Of a stretch of 64,000 bases of DNA, positions 1 through 11,460 are shown piece by piece. Source of the stretch: Chalara sp. BL73 (lineage: Eukaryota > Ascomycota > Leotiomycetes > Helotiales); the NCBI GenBank assembly GCA_918026815.1, contig CAKJVC010000092.1:992001-1056000 (forward strand), written 5' to 3'. Every line of letters starts with the position of its first letter. The first letter of the stretch is position 1. Made by a program: the position numbers and the translations under genes. The notes below the pieces were generated by a model. That model was not told where the DNA came from. It did not search any database and saw only the letters and a list, made by a program, of their open reading frames with translations.

Positions 1-1312
1 CACAGGATAACCTCTCATTTTCGAAAAGTGAAGAACAAAGCTTAGGGAAGGAGGAGGCACAAAGGGACTTCGATGCGATGGTCGACCGTGAGAGGAGAGG
101 TGAGGAATTTAGAAGTGAGGGTGGTGAACGACGATGGTAGATGTATTATATGACCGTTCTTAGCTGATGGAGCAGTGTAATACCACACCGAAGAGGTTTC
201 GGCCATTTCCAGAATTTCTTACTGCCCAAATACAGCATTCTTTAATTCGGCTCTGCATTCTCAATCTAGCTGAGGGCTCTACTCTCTCATTGTGAAAATT
301 CCTCTTCACGTACTGTGCACAATACAAGGTTAAGAGATTTCACAATCCTGGTAATTCTGAACAACATTAGGAGATAGCTTCGACCCTCAACCGCCGTATG
401 CCATGATAACAGCGAACTCCTAGGGCTCATACCGAACCTACCATCATCCCATTTTTCGAAGATTTGTTCTGGTTAAAGTCCTGCTACGACTTTCCAATTT
501 CCATTAAATGTTGGAAATCTCTGGCATGGTGATTCATCACACCAAAAATAGCCTTGCCCATTTTCTCTCACAATTACAATAAGCTTTTTTTTTTCAATAA
601 ATCCAACTTCCAATTCCCCTTACCAACACCATCACCGTCTCCTTCTAACAATCATTCAGTCTCGGTATAGAGTGAACGTTATCAAAGACGTGACCTGCAT
701 CCAATCAAAGCCATAAGATCCTCGCTTAGGATGCCAACTCCTGATTCCTAACGAGGCTGAGGATGTTATAAATCCTCAACTCCTACATCGCTCCAGCTGG
801 AGATATGGAAGAAAGTTCTCTCCCTCGCAGTAAATTGATGATTGATAGCCCATTGAGCTGGTATGTGATTTTAGAGTTCTTCGAGGTGGAGAGTATGAAG
901 ATGGCTGGGAAGAATGGGCCGTGAAACCGCGCGCTTATTATATGTTGGAAAAGCGTAGCCGATTTTATTTTACATTTAAGAGTTGAAGACATATTAATCT
1001 GCCACGATTGTCCCTCGTAAGATGAAAGCGCCTATTTGCGTGCAGCATGATCCCGCGCTTACAGCACTTCCAGGTGCAGCTTCACTCGGTCATCCAAGCG
1101 GGATCGAGGATGAATTAAGATATTAGATGAGCACTCCTTCTCGTTCATGATTCCTAGAATAAACGGGTATATATGCGCACTGCCCACTCCTCGTGTTTCA
1201 GTTCATCAACTTAGCCACTGTTTACTATCCTTCCTATCCGCAAGCCGGACCACCCACTCCTTTCACACGAGACGATAATACACAGACGTACTTGACGTAC
1301 CTACACATCACA
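1..1312. other. intergenic, no gene seen
   Basis: I see no credible coding frame. There is a T10 run at 585-594 and pyrimidine-rich sequence around it. The stretch probably contains the promoter of the secreted-protein gene and the end of an unseen neighbour. Confidence 0.4.
1168..1174 (+). promoter_or_regulatory. TATA box of the secreted-protein gene
   Basis: A TATATAT run lies about 140 bases upstream of the ATG at 1313, a usual distance for a fungal TATA element plus a leader. It is positional evidence only. Confidence 0.4.
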
Positions 1313-2020
1313 ATGCGTACCACACACCTAGCAGCGCTGGTTCCGCTCCTCCTATCCTCCGCCATGGCAATTCCCACTCCGTCTCCCGCCCCTCCAGGAC
1401 CTAAACCGCCCGCCACAGAACCACAATGCAAAGGCATGGGCGTCCTGCTTAAAAATGCACGCTCCACCGAGGAGAAATATTATTTCTACAATAATCTCTG
1501 GAATGGCGATGGGACAGCAGGGCCACAAATGGACTTCTCAAAGCCCGATCAGATTGTCTCGCTTAGGCCAAACGAAGAAAAACACGTTCCTCTCGACTCG
1601 AAATTCAAAGGCCGCATTCAGCGCGGTAACAAGCTTGGTGGAACATGGGCGGAATTTCAGACGTCCGCGGATAATGATCCCGCACATGCAGCGCATGGGG
1701 ATATTAGTATACAACAGGGCTGTGACGGCGCCGCGACGATTCAGAGCACCTGTACGGATAGCAAGTGTGGAGGGAACGTGATCGGCGGGTTCGATTGGGA
1801 TCCCTTTAAGGGCGCCGATGACAAGGCATTATATTGGCCCACTACTGATGGGCGAAAGGTTCTGGATAGTACGGAGGGCAACTGGGAGAGGCAGCCGAAT
1901 ACGAAGACGATTGATCATTTGAATAAGGTGGTTGGGCAGATTAATGCGTATATTAAGGGAGGATCAGGGACCAGAGATATCGCGAGCCCGAACGGGTGCC
2001 TGAGGGTTGTCTTCTATTAG
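1313..2020 (+). CDS. small secreted protein, thaumatin/osmotin-like fold suspected
   Basis: A single-exon frame encodes 235 residues. I start at the ATG at 1313; the frame is open further upstream but only from a GTG, which a eukaryotic gene would not use. The first 18 or so residues are a clear signal peptide (a basic start, then a Leu/Ala-rich core ending near AMA), followed by a Pro-rich linker. The mature part has cysteines near C42, C163, C172, C178 and C222, Gly/Asp-rich beta-type sequence and the phrases GTWAEFQ and GDISIQQGCDGAATIQS. These remind me of fungal secreted thaumatin-like/BYS1-type proteins, but that is recall, not a search result. A TATATAT box sits at 1168-1174. The product is probably exported to the wall or medium; its function is unknown. 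Confidence 0.75.
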   Translation: MRTTHLAALVPLLLSSAMAIPTPSPAPPGPKPPATEPQCKGMGVLLKNARSTEEKYYFYNNLWNGDGTAGPQMDFSKPDQIVSLRPNEEKHVPLDSKFKGRIQRGNKLGGTWAEFQTSADNDPAHAAHGDISIQQGCDGAATIQSTCTDSKCGGNVIGGFDWDPFKGADDKALYWPTTDGRKVLDSTEGNWERQPNTKTIDHLNKVVGQINAYIKGGSGTRDIASPNGCLRVVFY

Positions 2021-2153
2021 GCCAGGCTATGGTAGTTTCTCCGGGTGAGAATTATGGAAGGTTTGCTGGAGGAAGGGATTGATGTATACCCATGGGTCGC
2101 ACTGGTTGTTTTCGGAGTTTGGTGGCGGGCAGGCAAATTTGGCATTTAAGCGC

Positions 2154-2181
2154 GGCGTTGAGCGTTGAGCGTTGAGCATTG
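2154..2181. repeat. four-copy 7-base tandem repeat
   Basis: The unit AGCGTTG occurs four times in a row; the first and last copies each differ by one base. It lies just downstream of the secreted-protein gene, in a 551-base stretch (2021-2571) that holds no other feature I can name. Confidence 0.7.
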
Positions 2182-2571
2182 ATTGGATTTATGTGGTGGC
2201 ATTGAGCAGGCGATATCGTTTATTATATCTGGTGTAGGCGTTCCTTTAGGTATGGTGATAACCAATAGTAAACCTATTGATATTTCATATCGTGACTTCC
2301 ATGGCAAGATTCCCGATATAGGAAGCGCCTCAACTCTTTGCTGATAATGATGCGCGTCCTTAAGGGTCGAGGGTATTTATAATAATTTATTCAAACCGCA
2401 GCTTCTTCTTGTGCTGAATTCCTGAGGAGTGTTGAAATGGATATTTTACCAACTTCAAACCAATGAGTTATCTCAACCCTAGAACCAAAAATTGTTGTCA
2501 TCCTACCATTGGTGAGAGCGATAGAGAGTTTGATAAAGATAGGTAAACCTAGTCAAGTCTTCGATTTGGCC

Positions 2572-4056
2572 TCATGCGCCGGTGTCGGATTTCGTTGCCT
2601 TTTTGAAGCCTTGAAAGTATCCTTTTCGGAAAGGATTAAGATCATCCGCACTAACTCCAATTTCTTTCACCCGTTGCTCACGGACTCCCCCAGCCACTAG
2701 CTCTGAGTCAGGAAGTCGCTTATACGTGATTAACCTCCTAGACCCTATCCTCTAGTCAACATCTCGCCCATTGCAAGTTTCGAACTCACTTACATTGATT
2801 AAACTCCTGAGTACAGACACTAGTAATTTTAAGATATGGATGTTGTGGTATCTTGATCTCTTGATCAGTGTCATTTGCTGTGGGCATCCAAAAAGATAAT
2901 CGGCCATTGTCTACTAGTGATATCGATGCAAACTCAAGGATATCATCGAGCATCGCTAGGAAGCTGTATGGTTTCTTCGGCGGGATAAACCCAGGTTCAC
3001 TGCAAACTGTAAGAAGCTAGACATAGTATATCTGGGCTGCGAAGTGCTTTACAGGTGATGTGCTATTCCATCTTTGAAAACAGGTGTCTTTCCCTTCGTC
3101 GGATCTCTGTGGCCTAACACCTTGAGCCCCTCTCGGACACCATACGGAGGATCACAAACTATGCCATCAAATAGCCGGTTTACCCTCAGTGGAGTATTTG
3201 TAAGATCAGCAACAAAAGTATCTCCAAACTGATTAGTGAGACCATATTGAACAAAATTCGCTAAGAGGTTTGTCTTCCCTTTGCCACGAATACTACGGCC
3301 ATCAATGTCGCTACCAAAAGCAAGAGCACCAAAATGTGCACATGCAACAGGAAAACTGCCAGTCCCAACAAATGGATCGTAGAATAGTTTCCCAGGTGCG
3401 GCTAATGTGATGTTTGCAGTGATAAGTGCTAGTTCGGAATCCATGGACGTTGTGCTGATATATTTCCTCTTTTTGAGATCATACTTTCCAATAACATCTC
3501 TTTCGCTCACGTGAAGGAACCTGCCGAGGTAGATAGAATGCGGTGCCACGATACCTTGTTTGCTGGAATTGAATACCCATTCTTCAGAGATGCAGAATTC
3601 CTGTTCCGCACCCTTCATTTTGATCGGGCCATCAAAGGCGAGGAACCGGAAGGTATTAATCAACTCTCGCTGTTCTGAGGATGATCTGGTTCCCTGAAAA
3701 GCATCAACTGAGAATTTGAATGATGACCTTTTGTACAGTGGCCATAGATGCTCAGATCTTCTTCGAACATCTTCGTGGAGCTCTTCGTAAGTTGAGCCAC
3801 GACCCCAAAGTTCATAGATGGCCTTGGCCAAGATGCTTCTTCGTATCAGCTTGATGGCATCATCCGATGATTGTAACTTGACTAAACAGAATGGCGACTA
3901 GTAGTTCAGCATAAGAATAAAGATAAGATCGGACTTCCTTACATCTGGTTTATATGAAAGTATCTCCAAATTCAAGCCTTCAAGCACTGCCAAGGCCTCA
4001 ATCTCTGCGAGACGAAATTTCTCATGAATTTGTGTAAATCTGATCATATACTCCAT
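2572..4056 (-). CDS. TRM11: tRNA (guanine10-N2)-methyltransferase TRM11
   Basis: Trm11 is the catalytic subunit (with Trm112) that makes N2-methylguanosine at position 10 of tRNAs in the cytoplasm. Exons on the minus strand are 4056-3943, 3897-3053, 2999-2794 and 2744-2572, giving 445 residues; introns are 45, 53 and 49 bases with GT..AG ends. The N-terminal THUMP-like region starts MEYMIRFTQIHEKFRLAE. A Rossmann SAM-binding motif (DPFVGTGSFPVACA, near residue 213) is followed by the catalytic motif DPPYG near residue 290, typical of N2-guanine methyltransferases. The last exon restores the family ending WSRRLITYKRLPDSE and DDLNPFRKGYF. The length is close to the yeast protein (about 430). 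It is divergent from the RPP40-like gene with 225 bases between the two ATGs. Confidence 0.95.
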
Positions 4057-4281
4057 GATTACGGTCTGGATTCATTCCCGAGAAATGGTAACCTAGGCTA
4101 TCCGGCAGACACAAAATTTCGAGGTGTTGTGTGTGTAAATATGTTTGGATATCAGGTGGAAAAATATCGCCTTTTCGGTTAGCGTGAGTCACTTGGCACT
4201 AGGCCAGCTTAGGACAACAAAGTCTCTCCTCCATAACTTTCACCTCGATTAATGAGACATCCAGCTCTGAAATAGGCCGAG
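4057..4281. promoter_or_regulatory. shared divergent promoter of TRM11 and the RPP40-like gene
   Basis: Only 225 bases separate the two start codons, so both promoters must lie here or overlap the leaders. I see no clear TATA box. The arrangement suggests co-expression of two tRNA-processing genes, which is inference. Confidence 0.5.
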
Positions 4282-5605
4282 ATGTTAGGATTCCCTTTAG
4301 ATACGAAGCATGAGTCAAAGTGCATTGTCACACACGGCACAATGGGGCATATTGATCCGAAACAGCCACCTACTAAAAGAAAACCTTTCGCGTCGCTGCT
4401 CAACCAGCAATTCGTCCAAAAGGCAAGTATGAAAAGGCAACATAACAGAATATGGGCTAATTTTCGCTATTTAGGTAGATATTATACTACCAGAAGAGCT
4501 GTATGAGATTGTGAAAGATGGGTTCTTCACGGATCGTGCAAAGCCTACTTATAGTCGCGTGATTCTTCCTCTGGGGGCACTTCTTGAGGGAGAATTCTTC
4601 AATGAATATATCAAACGAGGTAAAGATCTTGAATCCTACGCCTAGGTGGGAGCACATTGATTAATTTTGGACAGGCAATATTTTGATGCTCTCTGAGTGG
4701 AGGACTGGGGTGGACAGATTGTATTCCTTGAGAGAAGGTCCGTTTCTTATATAGATGCGCAACCTCTAGCAACGACTCACATCTTGTTAGGAATATTGAC
4801 TCTCTATTTGGATAAGGCGAGTTATGAAAGGGCGGGTATAGTGGGCAAGCCTGATGGAGTAAAGGGGAAACGGGGGACGAAGCCTCGATGGAGTAAGGTT
4901 CCAACATGCATTGAAACTTTTATCTATTCTAATGCTTGTAACAGTTGTTGAAATCAACCTTCGCCTACCGTCAATGCTGCACGGGAAAAGGGGGTTTGAT
5001 CGTATTGTCTATGCTTTCAAGAATGTTCTCAATATACCTGTCACGTGGCTATTCTGTGATTTAGGAGCACCAGGTGAGCTCAACCATTGATAGCAGAGTT
5101 CGTTCTACTAACAAGCTGGTAAGCTTTAACACTAGACCCCCTCGACGCTCATTTCCCTGTCAGGTTCACAGCATCCCCGAGCATTAGGAAGGGCATCAAA
5201 GCTAATGTACCACCACTTGAACCACCCGCAGCTGATTCTGATTCCGGTTATCGGGATGATTTTGAGGACTTTGCCGTTGAAACTCATGAATGGCTTTCTC
5301 TGATATCTCTCGAGAGCCCTAGAATTGATCCGGGAGATGGGATAGACACGTTTCTATCTCGATATGTTCCTCCTGGAGACCCAAGTAGGAGACTTAATCT
5401 TGTCAGAGTTACGTGGCAAGGGTTCTTCTCCCCTGCCTGGGTTCACAAAATTTTCGTTGAAACGCTTTTCGTAACGCCTCGGGAATCATGGTTTGCATAT
5501 TCGGCCATGGGTTTCAGCTCTGGTTGGTCAGGTGGTACAAAGGATTGCACGATACTGAAGTCTCCAGATACCCAAAACGAGTTTGTTGTGTGGGAAGTAG
5601 CATAA
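4282..5605 (+). CDS. RNase P/MRP 40-kDa subunit (Rpp40 family)
   Basis: The product belongs to the family of the Rpp40 protein subunit of RNase P, which trims 5' leaders from pre-tRNAs in the nucleus. Six exons (4282-4422, 4475-4619, 4675-4737, 4791-4892, 4945-5073, 5136-5605) give 349 residues. Recognisable family blocks in order: THGTMGHIDPKQPPTK, VDIILPEELYE, GNILMLSEW, LTLYLDKASYERAGIVGKP, PSMLHGKRGFDRIVYAFKN, and the end FFSPAWVHKIFVETL with GFSSGWSGG. The first intron begins with GC (GCAAGT) rather than GT; the GT two bases further on breaks the frame, so a GC-AG intron is the simplest reading. The stop lies 11 bases from the stop of the opposing ankyrin gene, so the 3' ends of the transcripts must overlap. 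Confidence 0.9.
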
Positions 5606-5616
5606 CGATGATGCAA

Positions 5617-6362
5617 TCAGTCAGTTCGTCTGCGTACATCACGTCCACCTCCAAAAGTTCCAGATATAGCTTCTGTGATGAGCTCTCGTAAGGCCGCTTG
5701 CCCGCTTTCATCTTGGAAGTCCTCCCGCTGTGCCAACTCCTCAATTCTTCGGCGGAGCTCAGGATCGACCACTTCTCCAGCTTCCTCCTCTCGCATCGTT
5801 CCAATGTCCAGAGTGACCCCTTGTGGAAGAGGTGTTGGAGGGTGGACGCCATTGCCATTTACCAGTGGTGTTTCGTTTGTCCCATTGATTCCTTCGAGCT
5901 CCTTGATACGCAGGTAGACGGCAACTTCGGTAAATTCACCATCCTCTTCGATCGACTCGCGCGCAGTCTTCCCTTCGTCGCCTCTCACAGTGATGTCGGC
6001 ATGCAACTCTTCAACTAAAACTTTCGCACAGTCCACTGTCTCTGCGACGAAAATTGCCGTTTCTCCATCCTCATCCTTGGTGTTTACGTCCACGTTGAAT
6101 TCACTGACCAAGGTCCGTAGCAGGTCCAAATGGTTATAGGATGCTGCTGCATGCATGAGCGAGTACCCATGCTCATCTTGTGAAGATGCTAAGGAGGGAT
6201 TGCTTCGGAGCAGGGGAAGAAGATCAGCATGATTGTCTGGTAGTAATTAGTACACCAAGATCATATGTGTCATTGAGAACATCTTTTGAAGCATATTTTT
6301 TCTACCATTAGATCACACGTACCTGCCGCTAGCAAGAATGGATTTGGGGTTCCGGATGACAT
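5617..6362 (-). CDS. small ankyrin-repeat protein (Yar1-like)
   Basis: Two exons (6362-6323 and 6236-5617; 86-base intron) give 219 residues starting MSSGTPNPFLLAADNHADLL. At least two ankyrin repeats are visible in the first 110 residues (DEHGYSLMHAAASYNHLDLL, then DEDGETAIFVAETVDCAKVL). An acidic region with EEAGEVVDPELRRRIEELA and a basic, Gly-rich tail follow. Size and repeat number resemble yeast Yar1, a chaperone of ribosomal protein uS3, and a small S. pombe ankyrin protein; I cannot separate these by eye. It is convergent with the RPP40-like gene and divergent from TRL1. Confidence 0.85.
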
Positions 6363-6804
6363 TTCTCGGTTGGAAATTTGGAAGAAGTTGGGTGGTAAGT
6401 TGTCACTGAATTAACTGGTCGATGGCCAAACCATACTGTATTTTTTTTTCCAGCTCGAGGTGGAGGGGTGAGGCGCGGAGGGGTGTGTTTCCTGAGATAC
6501 AAGGCTGAAGTGGGACACAAGATTACAGGGTTACAAGGTTCGCGCTATTCCATCTCTTAACTTAGTGCTTCGCTTAAGCGTGAGGCTTCACATGGCGCTC
6601 CATTACAGTTTTTTGAAAGGAGTCAGGCCGACGAGGCTGAGTTTGTTCCTTCACAGCCAGCTGAGCTAGGGTGGCTTGCTAGAATATCTAACAAAGAGTC
6701 AATATACCCAGCAGTCAGGCTCCAGTGACTAATACTGTCTCTCCCTGTCCTTCACTCTGTTTGTCTGTAGTCACTTATAAGGCCACAGAAGTTGCCTAAA
6801 CTGG
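6363..6804. promoter_or_regulatory. divergent intergenic region of the ankyrin gene and TRL1
   Basis: These 442 bases lie between two divergent start codons. I see a pyrimidine-rich stretch before the TRL1 ATG (about 6735-6770) but no coding frame or defined operator. Confidence 0.4.
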
Positions 6805-9412
6805 ATGTTTAAAACATTCATCTTTGCCTCTTTCAAATCCAGTTCTAGTCGACTTGCTTTTCTTCGCAACTCTTCAACCTCCTCATTGTCAACCAATCCA
6901 AAACTGTTTCTTACCCTACCAGAAGCTCAACAGAAATCAACGATCATGGCTGATCTTGGGAAATTACCATATGAACCACAAAGTGTGCAGGAGGTGCAAG
7001 ATCTGATCAGCAACCTTACTCATGGCAGCTCCAAGGATTCAGGCGAGAGAAAGAAGACTTTCAGCTGCAAGAGAACCCAGTTTGATGTCCAGAACTCCCC
7101 AGAAAAGTTGACAGTTGCCTCATGGCGTTTCCAAGATTGGGATTATAAGCGTGATGACCTTCCAACATATGCTCGAGGGCTGTTCACTTCTAAGAATGAG
7201 AAGGGGCAGCCTGAGATTACAATTAGAGGCTATGACAAGTTTTTCAACACAGATGAGGTGAATGCAACCAAATGGAGAAATATCGAGAATAACACCAAAG
7301 GTCCATACGAATTGAGCTTGAAAGAGAACGGCTGTATTATATTCATCAGTGGGCTACATGATGGCACCCTTCTGGTATGCAGTAAACACTCGACCGGTGC
7401 TCGGAGCGATACCGACTTGAGCCATGCCGAGGCAGGAGAGAGATGGGTTGATCGGCACCTCGCATCTGTTGGGAAGACACGTGCCGAGCTTGCCCAAGAA
7501 TTGAGGAAAAGAAATGCAACAGCTGTTGCTGAGCTCTGTGACGACGAATTCGAAGAGCATATTCTAGCTTATGGCAAGGATGTTGCGGGGCTCTACCTCC
7601 ATGGTATCAACATCAACCTGCCGGAATTCATGACATATTCAGGCCCTCAAGTTCATGCCTTTGCTAACGAATGGGGCTTTCGAAAGACAGATTTCCTGGT
7701 CATTGAGGATGTCCCAGAAATGAAGACCTTTTTGGAAAGAGTCGCCGAGACTGGTGCATATAATGGTCGAGATGTCGAGGGCTTTGTGATTCGCTGCAAA
7801 GGCCGCTCATCGTCTTCAAATAAGTATACCGATTGGTTTTTCAAGTACAAGTTCGAGGAGCCATATCTCATGTATCGACAATGGCGTGAATGTACCAAAG
7901 CCTTGATTTCTGGAAAACCACCTCGCTATAAGAAACACGTCCAGATTACCGAAGAGTACCTGCTTTTCGCACGAAGAAAGCTGGCTGAGAACTCAAAGAT
8001 GGCGAAGGAATATGCCGCTAATCATGGCATCATCAAGCTACGAGACGACTTCTTGAAGGAGAAGAATTTAAAGGGCTCAGACATTATTCGACAAGAGTAT
8101 GCGCTGACTGGAGGCCCGCCGGGCGAGACTCAGAAAGATGTTATATTGGTGCCAGTTGCGACTCTGGGATGTGGAAAGACAACAATCGCAATTGCCCTTC
8201 AACATCTCTTCAACTGGGGTGTTGTACAAAATGACAACATAGTGGGCAAAGGTCGACCACCACGATTTACTAAGGAAGTCTTACTTCAGCTTGAATCAGC
8301 TCCTGTAGTGTTTGCAGATCGAAACAATGCACAAAAGCACGAGCGAGATCAGCTTATCAACAACGTGCGCAAAACCCACCTTCATGCACGGCTTGTTGCC
8401 TTGAATTTTGTGCACTCTCCAGAAGCTATCGATAGAATTCGAAAGGTAACCCAAGACCGAGTGTTTTCTCGTGGTGACAATCATCAAACTATTCAAGCAG
8501 CTTCGGATCAGACTAAAGTCATTGGTATCATGGAAGGATTCATTCATCGCTATGAGCCTTTAAACCCAAATGCGCCACCTGATGATGGGTTCGATGCAGT
8601 CATTGATCTTGATCCTACCCTGGAGTCTCGGCAAAATTTGGAGACTGTGATTTCCTCGTTGCATACTATCTATCCTAAGCTCTTTACCGACATGCCCTCT
8701 AGCGACGACTTAGACGATGCGATCAAACTTGCTCTTAGCGACTACAAACCTGACATCAGACACACCATCCCAGATCGTGGAGCAGGTCCCAAAAACCAGC
8801 ATAGTAAGCATCAGAAGGTACGGTTTGCACCATATTAAATTTTGACCAAAGCTAATGATACTCAAGCCACAACCAATTCAAAATGCCAAGAAGAAGAAGC
8901 CCCTGGAGTATGTTTCCGTTACGCTACCAAAGAATGATATCCTTAATGCTTTGGAGACTGCCTTTGGCTCCGTCTCCAGTAACAAGGGAAGATTTTTCAA
9001 GCAACTGCAGCAAACTCGTCGTGTCCAACCAGAGTTTCATGTAACACTCATACATCGTGCTTCCGCGACCTCGCATCCAGAGCTTTGGACCAAGTACAGC
9101 GAAATCCACGAGCAGGCAGGTAGCGCCGAGAATAAGCTAGGCGACTGCAAGGTACAACTGGAGCGAGTCGTTTGGGATGATCGTATCATGGCAATTGTTG
9201 CTAGACTTGTTGATGAGGACTGGGAATGCACCAACGCCATTGCCCATATTACTATTGGAACACGAGGACCTGAGGTGAAGCCCAAGGAGAGCAATGATCT
9301 TCTGCATAAATGGGTTAACGAGGGAGCTGGCGATGTAACCGGCATTGGTGAAGTTGCGATCGAAGGACGACCTGTGGTGAATGGATGGGTCAAAGGAAAT
9401 CTTTCGAGATGA
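6805..9412 (+). CDS. TRL1: fungal tRNA ligase TRL1 (ligase-kinase-cyclic phosphodiesterase)
   Basis: Trl1 heals and seals tRNA halves after intron removal and also joins HAC1-type mRNA halves. Exons 6805-8817 and 8867-9412 (49-base intron) give 852 residues; yeast has 827. Domains in order: RNA ligase with the lysine-nucleotidyl motif KENG near residue 174; polynucleotide kinase with P-loop GCGKTT near residue 450; and a 2H phosphodiesterase with FHVTLIHR and HITIGT in the second exon. A second in-frame ATG at 6946 begins MADLGKLPYEPQS, where homology appears to start. The 47 residues before it are Ser/Arg/Lys/Phe-rich with almost no acids, like a mitochondrial presequence, so two protein forms are possible. 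Confidence 0.95.
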
Positions 9413-10133
9413 GATATTGCTTTTTTAGCTTGTATTACTACAACCGTGGCCGCGGCGTTTTGGACGGCGTAAAAGCGTCTGATATCTCCTGTTGAAGCGC
9501 AGCCGGTATACCTCACTCAGTATATATGCATGAAAACGTGCTCACCATTCCAGATTCTCGTGTAAATACATTAATGTGAGAATTGATCACATGATAAATT
9601 GCTAGGTCTCGTACTTTCTGGCTGCCACAAATACATGGCAATTTATTTGCGTGCCAACACTCACACCAGCGAAATGGGCTTTATCATTCTTTCTTCGGTA
9701 GACACATCCATAAATGCTGATGAAGTGATCGAGGGGATCTCGCTCCATGTAACGCATGATGGCGTACAGAGCGATTGTGTCAATGACAGTTCGTCACATC
9801 AATCATGAATATGATGAATGATGGCGCGGATCTATTTCCCTCGTAACCTCTTACTTCGTCAAGAGTAGTGCGCGCTTGGCATTTCCGATTTTGACTATTG
9901 TTCAAGTTTGATTAAAGAGGCAATTGTCGGGGTAGTTCGACCGGTTGCGCTTACGTATAGCGCTTAGGGAGGCGGTTTTGCAGCTGAACCTGGTAAGAAG
10001 ATCTCAACGTGCGGAAGCGATGTTTATTTGTGTTCTGCAAACTCTTAAATGATATAGATACACCGAGGAATGACACAACTTCGAATGCGCCGCTGGATAT
10101 TCGGTAATATCAGCGGTACTACAAGGAGGCCAT
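9413..10133. other. intergenic, no gene seen
   Basis: This holds the 3' flank of TRL1. Short frames here have no recognisable protein features. Nothing else is supported. Confidence 0.4.
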
Positions 10134-11460
10134 CGAAGTGATAGTCGTGCTCAAACGGCATCAAACGAAAAGTCCCCAGAAGTGCCAATCACGAATGAAG
10201 ACGTTCTTAATTTCGTGGACGGAGCGGAAAAGACGATAGACAACATCTCTCATTCAAGTCCGTCTGTACAAGAACTTGCTATGAATCCTGAGAATGGGAA
10301 CTCAGTTCAGCCAGCCTCAGAAGCGAGTGGTGATAAGGCGGAGGAACATAGCGTTGAGCCAGTAAATGTTAGCTCAGGGAACAATACAGCGGTAAGTGCG
10401 GTATTAGAACCTGTTCAGTTTCGAGAGAATGTCGAGGGTAATGTTATCTCTGCTCGCAAAATTCTCTCATATTCGCCCTCATGAATCTGTGTCTCGAGCC
10501 AGAGGCGTTAGCCGCCCCCGCCCCCCGAGGGTATTCATGGACGTGACATTATAGAAGGGGAGCCTGCCTCCGATTAGTCCGTTGCTCCCCTTCCACGTCC
10601 ATGTCGGTCACCAAGCCCTCCTTGGCGTCAAAGGAGAGCATGGTTTTTTGATAGCACGGACGACAGTTCTCGAAGAGTTGAACGTCATACCGAACGCTTG
10701 CGTCCTATATCTACTAGACGCAAACATAGCCTGAAGAATTCCTCTCTTGGCCCTCTTCTGCTATGGTAAGTAGAACGTTTTGCGAATCGGAATTTTCGAG
10801 CCATGAGCCGGAAGTTTCGGTCACCTCCTCCAGCGCCTTCGTTGATAATAAGCAAGAGTTATACATACCATCAACTTCTCCGGTGCTAAATTGGAGGAAA
10901 CATTGAAAATCAAAACGCCCAGTTCTCAGATCGTAGCTTCCCCCTCGCTGGAGAATTTTCCTTCGAGAGCTTTATGAAATCTATCGACTGGTCTGTAAAG
11001 AACCCGCACCATATGAATACGTTGATGTGGAACTTCCTGCCATCAAACGCAATTCTTACCAACACCATCCTCTTAGACTAATCGACAGTTGGCAATCGCG
11101 GTATTCTCAGCACCTGCAGCAAGCATTTCCTTGATTTCTAGCAAGAGTACTGCTCTCCTTTCGTGGCGAGGAAACCTTTTGTGTTCTTCTACGGGTTAAC
11201 GATGGCGGAGGTATAACAGGTCAATACTCAAATTTGTAACGTGCTCTGGTGGGATATAGATTTCGCGTGTGTCACAAATCATATCAACGTTGAGCCATTT
11301 TCAGGAACTGCACAAGGTGAAGAGAAATATCCCCTAAAGCTAGGAGTAATCGAAGCCCAGTGCCGCCCTCTTTGTAAGAGACTCTTCCCTCCTTTCCGCA
11401 TTAATCATATTGTAAATATTTACTGCCGCAATGACAACCATTTTTGTAGCGAGTGAGCTG
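10134..11460 (+). pseudogene. decayed protein-coding relic with several frame changes
   Basis: A chain of protein-like frames runs on the plus strand but changes frame repeatedly. 10134-10484 is open and encodes an acidic, Ser-rich disordered stretch (VPITNEDVLNFVDGAEKTID). A frame change near 10460 continues as FSHIRPHESVSRARG. 10784-10906 gives SSHEPEVSVTSSSAFVDN and ends LNWRKH-stop. 10908-11081, one frame over, gives FSFESFMKSIDWSVKNP and MNTLMWNFLPSNAIL. 11081-11237 gives WQSRYSQHLQQAF, a stop, then LLSFRGEETFCVLLRV. 11241-11456 may be its tail (LWWDIDFACVTNHINV). The shift at 10904 is explained by one extra T. I do not recognise the family. A multi-intron living gene is possible but the stops do not sit at good splice sites. 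Confidence 0.45.
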
